From Gordonia phthalatica (lineage in GTDB: Bacteria > Actinomycetota > Actinomycetes > Mycobacteriales > Mycobacteriaceae): DNA of 64,000 nucleotides. Each line of letters opens with the position of its first letter. The stretch's first letter is position 1. Below are positions 7,683 to 16,116 of the stretch, in pieces. The notes under the pieces are model-generated. The model had not been told where the DNA came from. It saw nothing but the letters and a program-made list of their open reading frames with translations, and ran no database searches. A program made the position numbers and the translations under genes. Location: NCBI RefSeq assembly GCF_001305675.1, contig NZ_CP011853.1:868001-932000 (forward strand), read 5' to 3'.

Positions 7683-9515
7683 ATGATCACCGCCAGAAGA
7701 GCCGGAACCATTGCACTGGCGCTGATCGCGGCGCAACTCGTCGTCCGCGCCGTACTGGTGGCGTGGGGCGACTTCTACTGGGACGACCTGGTGCTGATCG
7801 GCCGCGCGTCGTCGCACTCCATCCTGAGCTGGGACTTCCTCGGGCACAGCCACGACGGGCACTTCATGCCCGGGGCCTTCCTGGTCGCGGGCGTCACCAC
7901 GCTGCTCGCACCCGTCCAGTGGTGGTTGCCGGCGGCGACCCTGGTGGTGCTGCAGGCTGCGGCGTCGTTCGCGGTGTGGCGGATGATCCGCGCTCTGGCC
8001 CCTCGCGCGCCCGGCTGGGGACTGGCCGCGCTCGCGTTCTACCTGTTCACGCCGATGACCGTGGCCGGCTACATCTGGTGGGCGGCCGCCCTCAACACCC
8101 TGCCGATGCAGATCGTGATGGCCGTGGTGGTGGCCAACGTGGTGATCCTGGTGCGCGACCGGCCCGACGGTCGGCGTGGTCGACGGCTGACGATCGGGGC
8201 GGTGGCGGCGTTCGTCGTCGCACTGCTGTTCTTCGAGAAGTCGCTGTTCATCCTTCCTGTGGCCTTCGTCGCCGCGCTGCTCGCGCTGCGCGGTGCCACC
8301 CGCCCCCAGTGGTCCGGTGGGGAAGTGGACTACCGGCAGTCGCCGCTCACCCAGACCTTCCTGCGCGCCCGGACGCTGTGGCTCACGCTCGGTGGGATCT
8401 TCGTGGCGTGGACCGTGCTGTTCCTGGCGACCTCGACCGCCACCGCCGGGGTGCACTCCCTCGGGCAGACGGCCCACCTGGTGTGGCGGAGCGTCAACAA
8501 CGCGATCGTCCCGTCGCTGGTCGGCGGACCGTGGTCGTGGGACCGGTGGACGCCGTCACCGCCGATGGGCTTCCCGTCCGTGTGGATGATCGTGGCGGGC
8601 TGGGTCGTGCTGGTCGCGGTGATCGCCGCGACCGTGAAGACCAAGCGCGGAGCCCCGATGATCTGGGTGTTCACCCTGCTGTACGCGGTCGGCGCGCAGA
8701 TCCCGGTGATGTGGAACCGCTCCAGCGACAACACCGCCCTCGAACTCGCTCAGACCATGCGCTACCTGCCCGACACCGCGCTCGTCCTCGCCATCGCGTT
8801 CGCGCTTCTGGCCGCCGCGCCGCGCGACGTCGGCGCGCACACGGCCGACGCACCGGCGCCGAGCCGGCGGCTCGCCACGGTCGGTGTGGTCGGCGGCGTG
8901 CTGGTCACGGTGTCGGCGATGGTCGCGACGATGTCGTACGGGCAGTCGTGGCGCGACGATCCCACCGGCGAGTACCTCGCCAACGCCCGGGCCTCGCTGG
9001 CGCAGATGGACGGCAAGGTGATGTTCGACCAGCCGGTCCCGCTGGAGGTCCTGCTGCCGGTCGCCTACCCGAACAACATGATCAGTCACGTCTTCGGGCG
9101 GGTCGCCCAGCGGCCCGACTTCGGGAACGTGACCGATCAACTGAAAGTCCTCGACCCCGACGGGAAGCTGGTCGCCGGCGCCGTGACCCCGACCCGCACG
9201 TTCAAGCCGAGTCGGGGGAGTTGCGCGAAGCCGGGGATCGACGGACCCGCGCAGCTGCCCCTCAGCGGACCGCTGCTGGACTGGAAGTTCACCGTCGGCT
9301 TCAGCTACTGCGCCGACCGCGACGGGGTCGTCGAACTCCGGTTGGAGGGCGGCCTGCCCGTGCAGGCACCCGTTCGCGCGGGCCTGCACGCGCTCTACGT
9401 TCAACTCGACGGTCACGGCGACGCCGTGCAGATCCGCCCGGTCACGCCCGGGCTGCGCCTGCACACCGGCGACGGTCGCCTCGGCGAGCCCGCGATGGCG
9501 GCGCTGGTGCCGTAG
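7683..9515 (+). CDS. Polytopic membrane protein, GT-C glycosyltransferase-like
   Basis: A 610-aa integral membrane protein with roughly ten hydrophobic segments in the first ~420 residues, then a soluble C-terminal domain. The first predicted external loop carries WDDLVLIGRASSH and HDGHFMPGAFL. An acidic pair after the first helix is typical of GT-C enzymes, which transfer sugars from polyprenyl phosphates outside the membrane. No specific family is recognised, so the glycosyltransferase role is inference. GAGGAG about 10 bases upstream supports the ATG. A terminator-free 45-bp gap separates it from uvrD1. Confidence 0.72.
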   Translation: MITARRAGTIALALIAAQLVVRAVLVAWGDFYWDDLVLIGRASSHSILSWDFLGHSHDGHFMPGAFLVAGVTTLLAPVQWWLPAATLVVLQAAASFAVWRMIRALAPRAPGWGLAALAFYLFTPMTVAGYIWWAAALNTLPMQIVMAVVVANVVILVRDRPDGRRGRRLTIGAVAAFVVALLFFEKSLFILPVAFVAALLALRGATRPQWSGGEVDYRQSPLTQTFLRARTLWLTLGGIFVAWTVLFLATSTATAGVHSLGQTAHLVWRSVNNAIVPSLVGGPWSWDRWTPSPPMGFPSVWMIVAGWVVLVAVIAATVKTKRGAPMIWVFTLLYAVGAQIPVMWNRSSDNTALELAQTMRYLPDTALVLAIAFALLAAAPRDVGAHTADAPAPSRRLATVGVVGGVLVTVSAMVATMSYGQSWRDDPTGEYLANARASLAQMDGKVMFDQPVPLEVLLPVAYPNNMISHVFGRVAQRPDFGNVTDQLKVLDPDGKLVAGAVTPTRTFKPSRGSCAKPGIDGPAQLPLSGPLLDWKFTVGFSYCADRDGVVELRLEGGLPVQAPVRAGLHALYVQLDGHGDAVQIRPVTPGLRLHTGDGRLGEPAMAALVP

Positions 9516-9560
9516 CTGCAAGTCTTACTTGTCGGTGCCCGCGGGTAGCCTGGACAGGCC

Positions 9561-12086
9561 ATGAACACTTCACTTGCTGCCGCGACCGAGACCACGCTGA
9601 GCGACCGGGGACGCGAACTCCTCGACGGACTCAACCCGCAGCAACGAGAAGCCGTCCTGCACGCGGGATCCCCGCTGCTGATCGTCGCCGGTGCGGGCTC
9701 GGGCAAGACCGCCGTGCTGACCCGCCGCATCGCGTTCCTGCTCGCCGAGCGCGACGTGACGCCCGGACAGATCCTGGCGATCACCTTCACCAACAAGGCG
9801 GCGGCCGAGATGCGCGAACGCGTCATCGACCTCGTCGGACCGCGCGCCGCCTACATGTGGGTGTCGACCTTCCATTCCACCTGCGTGCGGATCCTCCGCG
9901 CCCAGTCGGGGCTGCTCGGGAACCGCAACTCCAACTTCTCCATCTACGATGCCGACGACTCCCGCCGCCTCATCGGCATGGTGGTCCGCGACCTGGAACT
10001 CGACCCCAAGAAGTTCAGTCCCCGCGGCGTCGGCACGCAGATCTCGAACTTCAAGAACGAGCTCAAAGACCCCGACGACGCCGCGGCCGAGGCCGCTGCC
10101 GAAGGCAACACCGACCTCACCGCGGGTGCCATCGCGCAGATCTACGCCGAGTACCAGCGGCGCCTGGCCGCGGCCAACGCCTTCGACTTCGACGACCTCA
10201 TCGGCGAGACCGTCTCCCTGCTGCAACGGCACCCCAACGTCGCCGAGTACTACCGTCGCCGCTTCCGGCACGTCCTGATCGACGAGTACCAGGACACCAA
10301 CCACGCGCAGTACGTGCTGGTCCGAGAACTGGTCGGCGAGAAGGTCACCGAGTCCGGACTGGAGCCGTCCGAACTGTGCGTGGTCGGTGACGCCGACCAG
10401 TCCATCTACGCCTTCCGCGGTGCGACGATCCGCAACATCGAGGAGTTCGAGCGCGACTACCCGGACGCCGAGACCATCCTCCTGGAGCAGAACTACCGCT
10501 CCACGCAGACCATCCTGTCCGCGGCCAACGCCGTCATCTCCCGCAACGCGGGCCGCCGCGAGAAGAAGCTGTGGACCGATTCCGGCGACGGCGACCTCAT
10601 CGTCGGCTACGTCGCCGACTCCGACCGCGACGAGTCCGCCTTCATCGCCAAGCAGATCGAAGAGCTCGTCGACTACTCGATCGGCGGATCGGCCAGCCAC
10701 ACCTACGCCGACGTCGCCGTCTTCTACCGAACCAACACCGGCTCGCGCTCGCTGGAAGAGGTCTTCGTCCGCCACGGCATCCCCTACAAGGTGGTCGGCG
10801 GAACCAAGTTCTATGAGCGCAAGGAGGTCCGCGACATCGTCGCCTACCTGCGCGTGGTCGCCAACCCGGACGACGCGGTCAGCCTCCGCCGGATCCTCAA
10901 CACCCCGCGCCGCGGCATCGGCGACCGCGCCGAGGCCTGCGTCGCCGTGCACGCCGAGAACCTCGGCATCAGCTTCTACCAGGCGCTCGTCGACGCCACC
11001 GAGAACCGCGTCGCGCTCCTCAACACCCGCGCCGTCAAACAGATCACCTCGTTCGTCAACCTCATCGAAGGCTTCCGCAGCGACTTCCTGATGGCGTTCG
11101 GTGCCGTCGGAGGCGAGCAGGTCGACGACGCCGTCGCCGACGCCACCACCGAAGGCGCCGACATCGGCGAACTCGTCGACGCCATCGTCGACCGCAGCGG
11201 CTACCGCGCCGAACTCGAAGGCTCCAACGACCCGCAGGACGCAGCCCGGCTCGACAACCTCAACGAGCTCATCGCCGTCGCCCGGGACTTCAGCGCCGAG
11301 GCCGCCCAGGCCGCCGAAGAGGCACCCGACGACGAGACCGACGAGGACGGAGAGATCGTCGGCGACGGCGAACCCGAGCCCGGTTCGCTCGCCGCCTTCC
11401 TCGAGAAGGTCTCGCTCGTCGCCGACGCCGACCAGGTCCCCGACGAAGGGGAGGGCGTCGTCACGATGATGACCCTCCACACCGCCAAGGGTCTGGAGTT
11501 CCCCGTCGTCTTCGTCACCGGTTGGGAAGACGGCCACTTTCCGCACATGCGCGCCCTCGGCGATCCCGCCGAACTCAGCGAGGAACGACGCCTCGCCTAC
11601 GTCGGCATCACCCGGGCCCGGGAGAAGCTGTACCTGACCCGAGCCATGTCGCGTGCCTCCTGGGGGCAGCCGGTCTCCAACCCCGAATCCCGCTTCCTCC
11701 AAGAGATCCCGCAGCACCTCATCGACTGGCGACGCACCGAACCCAAACGCGGCATGCGCGACCACGGCTCCCGCGGCGGCAGCTTCGGGTTCGGCTCCAC
11801 CCGTGGCGGATCGTCGTTCGGGGGTTCGTCGTTCGGGGGTTCCGACGGCGGCTTCGGTTCCGGCATGCGCGGGCGGTCGTCGTACTCCTCCGACCCCACC
11901 CGCGGCCGCAACAAGAACGTCCACTACGAGATCGGCGACCGCATGAACCACCCCCAGTACGGCATGGGGAAGGCCGTCGCCAAGGAAGGCAGCGGCGTCA
12001 CCGAACGGATCACGTTCGACTTCGGAGGCAGCGTGGGGCGGGTCACGCTGATGACTGTTGGCGGGTTGCCTGGGGAGAAGCTGTAG
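9561..12086 (+). CDS. uvrD1: ATP-dependent DNA helicase UvrD1/PcrA
   Basis: An 841-aa superfamily 1A 3'-5' helicase of DNA repair. Walker A GAGSGKT is at about residues 45-51, motif II is IDEYQDT near 242, motif III GDADQSIYAFRGA is near 275, and LTLHTAKGLEF-type motif V and the VGITRAREKLYLT motif VI follow. An acidic insert (DDETDEDGEIVGDGE) precedes motif V. The C-terminus has a Gly/Ser-rich linker with repeated SSFGG, then a compact tail beginning YEIGDRMNHPQYG. That tail corresponds to the Tudor-like domain by which mycobacterial UvrD1 binds RNA polymerase. Its position matches Rv0949. Confidence 0.95.
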   Translation: MNTSLAAATETTLSDRGRELLDGLNPQQREAVLHAGSPLLIVAGAGSGKTAVLTRRIAFLLAERDVTPGQILAITFTNKAAAEMRERVIDLVGPRAAYMWVSTFHSTCVRILRAQSGLLGNRNSNFSIYDADDSRRLIGMVVRDLELDPKKFSPRGVGTQISNFKNELKDPDDAAAEAAAEGNTDLTAGAIAQIYAEYQRRLAAANAFDFDDLIGETVSLLQRHPNVAEYYRRRFRHVLIDEYQDTNHAQYVLVRELVGEKVTESGLEPSELCVVGDADQSIYAFRGATIRNIEEFERDYPDAETILLEQNYRSTQTILSAANAVISRNAGRREKKLWTDSGDGDLIVGYVADSDRDESAFIAKQIEELVDYSIGGSASHTYADVAVFYRTNTGSRSLEEVFVRHGIPYKVVGGTKFYERKEVRDIVAYLRVVANPDDAVSLRRILNTPRRGIGDRAEACVAVHAENLGISFYQALVDATENRVALLNTRAVKQITSFVNLIEGFRSDFLMAFGAVGGEQVDDAVADATTEGADIGELVDAIVDRSGYRAELEGSNDPQDAARLDNLNELIAVARDFSAEAAQAAEEAPDDETDEDGEIVGDGEPEPGSLAAFLEKVSLVADADQVPDEGEGVVTMMTLHTAKGLEFPVVFVTGWEDGHFPHMRALGDPAELSEERRLAYVGITRAREKLYLTRAMSRASWGQPVSNPESRFLQEIPQHLIDWRRTEPKRGMRDHGSRGGSFGFGSTRGGSSFGGSSFGGSDGGFGSGMRGRSSYSSDPTRGRNKNVHYEIGDRMNHPQYGMGKAVAKEGSGVTERITFDFGGSVGRVTLMTVGGLPGEKL

Positions 12087-12129
12087 TTCTGTGGCTTGGC
12101 GGGGAGATCGGCGACGCGAGAAGTTCTTT

Positions 12130-12180
12130 CCTCGGCAGTCCTCGCTCCTCGGCTAGCGCCTCGTCCCTGCGGAGAGCTCG
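12130..12180 (+). repeat. 51-bp dispersed core repeat, copy A
   Basis: These 51 bases are identical to 26379-26429 and match 49233-49283 in reverse complement at 48 of 51 positions. Here the flanking arms are poorly complementary: only a short CGAGAAGTT / AACTTGCTCG pairing remains, unlike the perfect arms of the other two copies. It lies between converging genes. Confidence 0.85.
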
Positions 12181-12301
12181 ACGAAAACTTGCTCGGCGCC
12201 CCTCTCCGGGCCGTTCCAGCGTTTCCCGGCCGTCGTCGTGACCCTTTTGTTTGATCTGGGTCCCAGCGTCTTCTTACGTTGCGGGTTGGTGCCTCCATCG
12301 C

Positions 12302-12344
12302 TGATTGAGCCGCGACGAACGTAGTGAGGAGCGTGTCGAAATCA
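12302..12344 (+). repeat. Dispersed TTGAGC..GTCGAAA repeat, copy 1
   Basis: It begins TGATTGAGC and ends GTGTCGAAATCA. Related elements are at 26491-26535 and, inverted, at 40694-40721. All lie outside or at the edge of genes, which suggests an intergenic repeat family of this genome. Confidence 0.65.
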
Positions 12345-12415
12345 CGTGACGATCGGCTGGAGGTCCGCATCGGTGACGCGGTCACCACCGATCCCGTATC
12401 CGCGTAACTCGGCGG

Positions 12416-12480
12416 GATCCGCGTAGTTCTGAACTACGCGGATCTCGGTGAACTACGCGATCTCGGTGAACTACGCGGAT
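12416..12480. repeat. Perfect 14-bp palindrome followed by tandem GAACTACGCG repeats
   Basis: GATCCGCGTAGTTC (12416-12429) and GAACTACGCGGATC (12431-12444) are exact reverse complements around one T. The right half then recurs at 12450 and 12468, giving GAACTACGCG starts at 12431, 12450 and 12468 with 19- and 18-bp periods and a TCTCGGT spacer. Function is unknown; a protein-binding array or slipped-strand expansion are both possible. Confidence 0.8.
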
Positions 12481-12587
12481 GCGTAGATGCGTCTGTCGGG
12501 GACTGGAGTTGCGTCTGCCGGCGACAGATGCGTCGTCTGGGACGACGCAAGTGTTGGTGGGAGACGCGGATGTGGGCGAGAGGAGCG

Positions 12588-12615
12588 AAAAGCCCCGCAC
12601 CTGGCGGTGCGGGGC
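12588..12615 (-). terminator. Intrinsic terminator of the M23 peptidase gene
   Basis: On the minus strand, GCCCCGCACC and GGTGCGGGGC form a perfect 10-bp stem with a GCCA loop, followed by TTTT. It sits 15 bases past the M23 stop codon, the expected place and orientation. Confidence 0.9.
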
Positions 12616-12630
12616 CTCGTTCTGTAAGTC

Positions 12631-13635
12631 TCAGTTCGTCAGCGCGGAGAGCTTGACGCCTTCCTTCGCGAGCCAGGGAGCGGGATCGACCTTCACCATG
12701 TGGCCGCCCTTCGGGATCCACTTCTCGAAGTGGAGGTGCGGGCCTGTCGAGAAGCCCTCGCTGCCGACCAGTCCGATGACGTCGCCCGCGGTGACCTTCT
12801 CGCCCTTCGACACGTTCACGCCCGACGCCGACATGTGGCCGTACATCGTGATGGTGCCGTCCGGAGCCTTGATCTGAATCCAGTTGCCGTAACCCGACGC
12901 CGGGCCGGCCGCGACGACGACGCCGTCGGTCGCCGCGTGAATCGGCGTGCCCAGCGGGGCGGCCATGTCGATGCCGCCGTGGAACGAACCCCACCGCGGC
13001 GCGAACGCCGAGGTCAGCTGGTAGACGCCGAGCGGCAGCGGGCTCACGACCAGCGGCTTGCGCTTCGCGGCTTCGGCCGCGGCCTTCGCCTTCTGGTCGG
13101 CGGTGCCGATCGCCAACTGCGAGTCGAGGTCGGAGAGGTCGGCGTTCGACGCGGAACCGACGGCCCGCGGAGCAGACGCATCGTTCGTCACATTCGCGGC
13201 GGGCGTGACGTTCGCGGCCGGAGTGGGTGCCGGTGCGGGAGTCGAAGCCAACGGGCTCGGCTGGCTGTCGCCCGCCGAACCGGTGACCGCCATCGCGGTG
13301 GCCCCGGCGGCGATCGCCAGCAGTGCAGTGCGTGCACGCAGGGCAGCGGGCGGTGCCTGCAGGCGGTGCCGCGGCTTCGGTCGCACCGCGGCCGGAGCGG
13401 CCTCGGGAGCGTCGTCGAGCTGCGTCTCCGCAGGCAGAAGGATCTCGGTGGTGCTGACGGTGTCGCTGATCGGTCCGGCGTCGTCACGGACGGCGTCGCC
13501 GCCCAGGCCCAGGCGCAAGCGGCGCGACGGGAGCGGAAAGTCGTGGGTGGCGGGGGTGTCGATGGGTGCAGAGACGTCTTGGCGAGCAGCCGTGTCCTCA
13601 CGGTCGAGAAGGCTCCGTGTTGCCAAGTCGTTCAC
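12631..13635 (-). CDS. M23-family peptidoglycan endopeptidase, membrane-anchored
   Basis: A 334-aa protein. A ~100-residue cytoplasmic N-terminus precedes one transmembrane segment (ALLAIAAGATAMAVTG), an Ala/Pro-rich linker and a C-terminal LytM/M23 domain. Zinc-site motifs are intact: HGGIDMA near residue 218 and HLHFEKW near 298. This predicts a Zn-dependent peptidase cutting peptide cross-links in the wall, or an activator of amidases. It corresponds to Rv0950c. The gene is divergent from sucC across a 299-bp gap containing an inverted GTTACC repeat, and has its own strong terminator. Confidence 0.9.
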   Translation of the reverse strand: MNDLATRSLLDREDTAARQDVSAPIDTPATHDFPLPSRRLRLGLGGDAVRDDAGPISDTVSTTEILLPAETQLDDAPEAAPAAVRPKPRHRLQAPPAALRARTALLAIAAGATAMAVTGSAGDSQPSPLASTPAPAPTPAANVTPAANVTNDASAPRAVGSASNADLSDLDSQLAIGTADQKAKAAAEAAKRKPLVVSPLPLGVYQLTSAFAPRWGSFHGGIDMAAPLGTPIHAATDGVVVAAGPASGYGNWIQIKAPDGTITMYGHMSASGVNVSKGEKVTAGDVIGLVGSEGFSTGPHLHFEKWIPKGGHMVKVDPAPWLAKEGVKLSALTN

Positions 13636-13690
13636 CTCAATCGCATTTCACGCAGACGCCCTGTCAGGGGTGTCCATGTCGTGACCTAGT

Positions 13691-13716
13691 CGTTACCAAC
13701 CCCACTGACGGTAACG
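13691..13716. promoter_or_regulatory. Inverted CGTTACC repeat upstream of the M23 gene
   Basis: CGTTACC and GGTAACG flank a 12-bp spacer, 55 bp upstream of the M23 start and in the 299-bp gap shared with sucC. It could be a regulator site or a leader hairpin. No other clear element was seen in this gap; a CATTAGAGT stretch near 13869 might be a sucC -10. Confidence 0.45.
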
Positions 13717-13934
13717 AACGCCAAGCGTGAAGTCTACCGGCGGGTTGCCTCCACTCCTCATTCTGGCTGCTCAACGGCGGAATCTTCGGTGCATATGGGT
13801 TACTGGCGAGTAGGGCGTGATTATTCGCACAAGGTTGGGGGGAGGTGCAAAAGCGATGGGCTCGGGGCATTAGAGTCGCCTATGGCCCGCGTTACACCGA
13901 AGCGGGCGGAACATTACTTCAGATGGTGAGCTGA

Positions 13935-15098
13935 ATGGATCTCTTCGAATACCAGGCGAAGGAACTGTTCGCCAAGCATGGGGTACCCACCACACCCGGT
14001 CGGGTGACCGATACTGCCGCTGATGCGCGCGCGATTGCCGAGGAAATCGGTAAGCCCGTGATGATCAAGGCGCAGGTCAAGGTCGGCGGCCGTGGTAAGG
14101 CGGGTGGCGTCAAGTACGCCGCGACCCCTGATGACGCACAGACGCACGCTGAAAACATCCTCGGGCTCGATATCAAGGGCCACGTTGTCAAGCGCCTCCT
14201 CGTTGCCGAGGCCAGTGACATCGCGGAGGAGTACTACATCTCGTTCCTGCTTGACCGCGCGAACCGCACCTACCTGGCCATGTGCTCGGTCGAGGGCGGC
14301 ATGGAGATCGAAGAGGTCGCGGCCACCAAGCCCGAGCGCCTCGCCAAGATCGCCGTCGACGCAGTCAAGGGCGTCGACCTCGCGTTCGCTCGCGAGATCG
14401 CCGAGAAGGGACACCTGCCCGCCGAGGTCCTCGACGCCGCAGCCGTGACCATCCAGAAGCTCTGGGAGACCTTCGTCGCCGAAGACGCCCTGCTGGTCGA
14501 GGTCAACCCGCTCGTCCGCACCCCGGACGACCAGATCCTCGCCCTCGACGGCAAGGTGACCCTGGACGGCAACGCCGACTTCCGTCAGGCCGGCCACGCG
14601 GACTTCCAGGACAAGGACGCGACCGATCCCCTCGAGCTCAAGGCTCAGGAGAACGACCTCAACTACGTCAAGCTCGACGGACAGGTCGGTGTCATCGGTA
14701 ACGGTGCCGGTCTGGTCATGTCGACCCTCGACGTCGTCGCCTACGCGGGCGAGAACCACGGCGGCGTCAAGCCCGCCAACTTTCTGGACATCGGCGGCGG
14801 CGCATCGGCCGACGTCATGGCCGCGGGTCTCGACGTCATCCTCGGTGACGAGCAGGTCAAGAGCGTCTTCGTGAACGTCTTCGGCGGCATCACCGCCTGT
14901 GACGCGGTCGCCAACGGCATCATCGGCGCGCTCGCCAAGCTGGGCGACGCCGCCAGCAAGCCGCTGGTCGTCCGTCTCGACGGCAACAAGGTCGAGGAGG
15001 GTCGCAAGATCCTCGCTGAGGCCAACCACCCGCTGGTGACCGTGGCCGAGACCATGGACGCCGGCGCCGACAAGGCCGCCGAGCTGGCGAACAAGTAG
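13935..15098 (+). CDS. sucC: Succinyl-CoA ligase, beta subunit
   Basis: A 387-aa ATP-grasp subunit of the TCA-cycle enzyme converting succinyl-CoA to succinate with NTP formation. The start MDLFEYQAKELFAKHGVP is the canonical N-terminus. The nucleotide-binding KAQVKVGGRGKAGG loop and LDIGGGA with FVNVFGGIT near the C-terminus are typical. It is followed 16 bp later by sucD, forming an operon as in Rv0951-0952. Confidence 0.97.
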   Translation: MDLFEYQAKELFAKHGVPTTPGRVTDTAADARAIAEEIGKPVMIKAQVKVGGRGKAGGVKYAATPDDAQTHAENILGLDIKGHVVKRLLVAEASDIAEEYYISFLLDRANRTYLAMCSVEGGMEIEEVAATKPERLAKIAVDAVKGVDLAFAREIAEKGHLPAEVLDAAAVTIQKLWETFVAEDALLVEVNPLVRTPDDQILALDGKVTLDGNADFRQAGHADFQDKDATDPLELKAQENDLNYVKLDGQVGVIGNGAGLVMSTLDVVAYAGENHGGVKPANFLDIGGGASADVMAAGLDVILGDEQVKSVFVNVFGGITACDAVANGIIGALAKLGDAASKPLVVRLDGNKVEEGRKILAEANHPLVTVAETMDAGADKAAELANK

Positions 15099-15114
15099 GA
15101 GACGAAGCAGACTC

Positions 15115-16017
15115 ATGTCGATCTACCTGAACAAGAACAACAAGGTCATCGTCCAGGGCATCACCGGCGGCGAGGGCACCAAGCACACCGCGCTGATGCT
15201 GAAGGCCGGCACCAACGTCGTCGGCGGCGTCAATGCCCGCAAGGCCGGCACCACCGTGTCGCACGTCGACGCCGACGGCAACGCCGTCGAGCTGCCGGTG
15301 TTCGCGTCGGTCGCCGAGGCCATGGAGAAGACCGGGGCCGACACCTCGATCGCCTTCGTGCCCCCCGCCTTCTCGAAGGACGCCATCATCGAGGCCATCG
15401 ACGCGGAGATCCCGCTGCTCGTGGTCATCACCGAGGGCATCCCCGTCCAGGACTCGGCGTACGCCTGGGCGTACAACGTCGACAAGGGCGAGAAGACCCG
15501 CATCATCGGCCCGAACTGCCCCGGCATCATCACGCCGGGCGAGGCCCTGGTCGGCATCACCCCGAACAACATCACCGGCAAGGGCCCGATCGGCCTCGTG
15601 TCGAAGTCGGGCACCCTGACCTACCAGATGATGTACGAGCTGCGTGACCTCGGCTTCTCGAGCGCCATCGGCATCGGCGGCGACCCGGTCATCGGCACCA
15701 CGCACATCGACGCCATCGAGGCCTTCGAGAACGACCCGGAGACCAAGCTCATCGTCATGATCGGCGAGATCGGCGGCGACGCCGAGGAGCGTGCGGCCGA
15801 GTACATCAAGGCCAACGTCACCAAGCCGGTCGTCGGCTACGTCGCGGGCTTCACGGCTCCGGAGGGCAAGACCATGGGCCACGCCGGCGCCATCGTCTCC
15901 GGCAGCTCCGGCACCGCGCAGGCCAAGAAGGAGGCCCTCGAGGCCGCAGGCGTCAAGGTCGGCAAGACGCCGAGCGAGACCGCCGCACTGGCACGCGAGC
16001 TCTTCGCAGCACTCTGA
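15115..16017 (+). CDS. sucD: Succinyl-CoA ligase, alpha subunit
   Basis: A 300-aa CoA-binding subunit. It starts with the usual IYLNKNNKVIVQGITGGEG, has the GPNCPGIITPGE block, and carries the phosphohistidine loop GHAGAIVSG near residue 257. It forms the heterotetramer with SucC and acts in the cytosol. It ends just before a very strong hairpin, so sucCD is probably a two-gene transcript. Confidence 0.97.
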   Translation: MSIYLNKNNKVIVQGITGGEGTKHTALMLKAGTNVVGGVNARKAGTTVSHVDADGNAVELPVFASVAEAMEKTGADTSIAFVPPAFSKDAIIEAIDAEIPLLVVITEGIPVQDSAYAWAYNVDKGEKTRIIGPNCPGIITPGEALVGITPNNITGKGPIGLVSKSGTLTYQMMYELRDLGFSSAIGIGGDPVIGTTHIDAIEAFENDPETKLIVMIGEIGGDAEERAAEYIKANVTKPVVGYVAGFTAPEGKTMGHAGAIVSGSSGTAQAKKEALEAAGVKVGKTPSETAALARELFAAL

Positions 16018-16052
16018 TCGAACCCTCGGCCTCCGGGCCGACCGCTTGATCC

Positions 16053-16095
16053 CCCAGCGCCCCGGCGCGGCAGCAATGCCGCCCGGGGCGCTGGG
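16053..16095 (+). terminator. Long GC-rich hairpin downstream of sucD
   Basis: A 13-bp stem (CCCAGCGCCCCGG with its complement) continues, after one bulged C, into a 6-bp stem closed by a GCAA (GNRA) tetraloop. No T tract follows. A smaller hairpin (16026-16041) lies just before it. The position between sucD and the next gene suits a U-less actinobacterial terminator. Confidence 0.75.
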
Positions 16096-16116
16096 CGTCT
16101 GCGCCATAATCAAGCG

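Larger units (their letters stand above)
12087..12630. other. Gene-free convergent interval rich in repeats
   Basis: The interval between the converging uvrD1 and M23 genes has no convincing coding frame. It holds one copy of the 51-bp dispersed core (12130-12180), one TTGAGC..GTCGAAA repeat (12302-12344), a palindrome plus tandem GAACTACGCG repeats (12416-12480), a GCGTC/GATGCG-rich stretch around 12480-12570, and the M23 terminator at its right end. Confidence 0.75.

Noticed and set aside
9570..11951. A 793-codon open frame antisense to uvrD1
   Set aside because: It is an artefact of high GC in codon position three; its composition is Val/Gly/Asp-rich without motifs, while the sense frame has all helicase motifs.
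13636..13934. Possible c-di-AMP (ydaO-type) riboswitch before the M23 gene
   Set aside because: Actinobacterial M23/NlpC genes sometimes have one, but I could not find its conserved blocks here; only an inverted GTTACC repeat is present.
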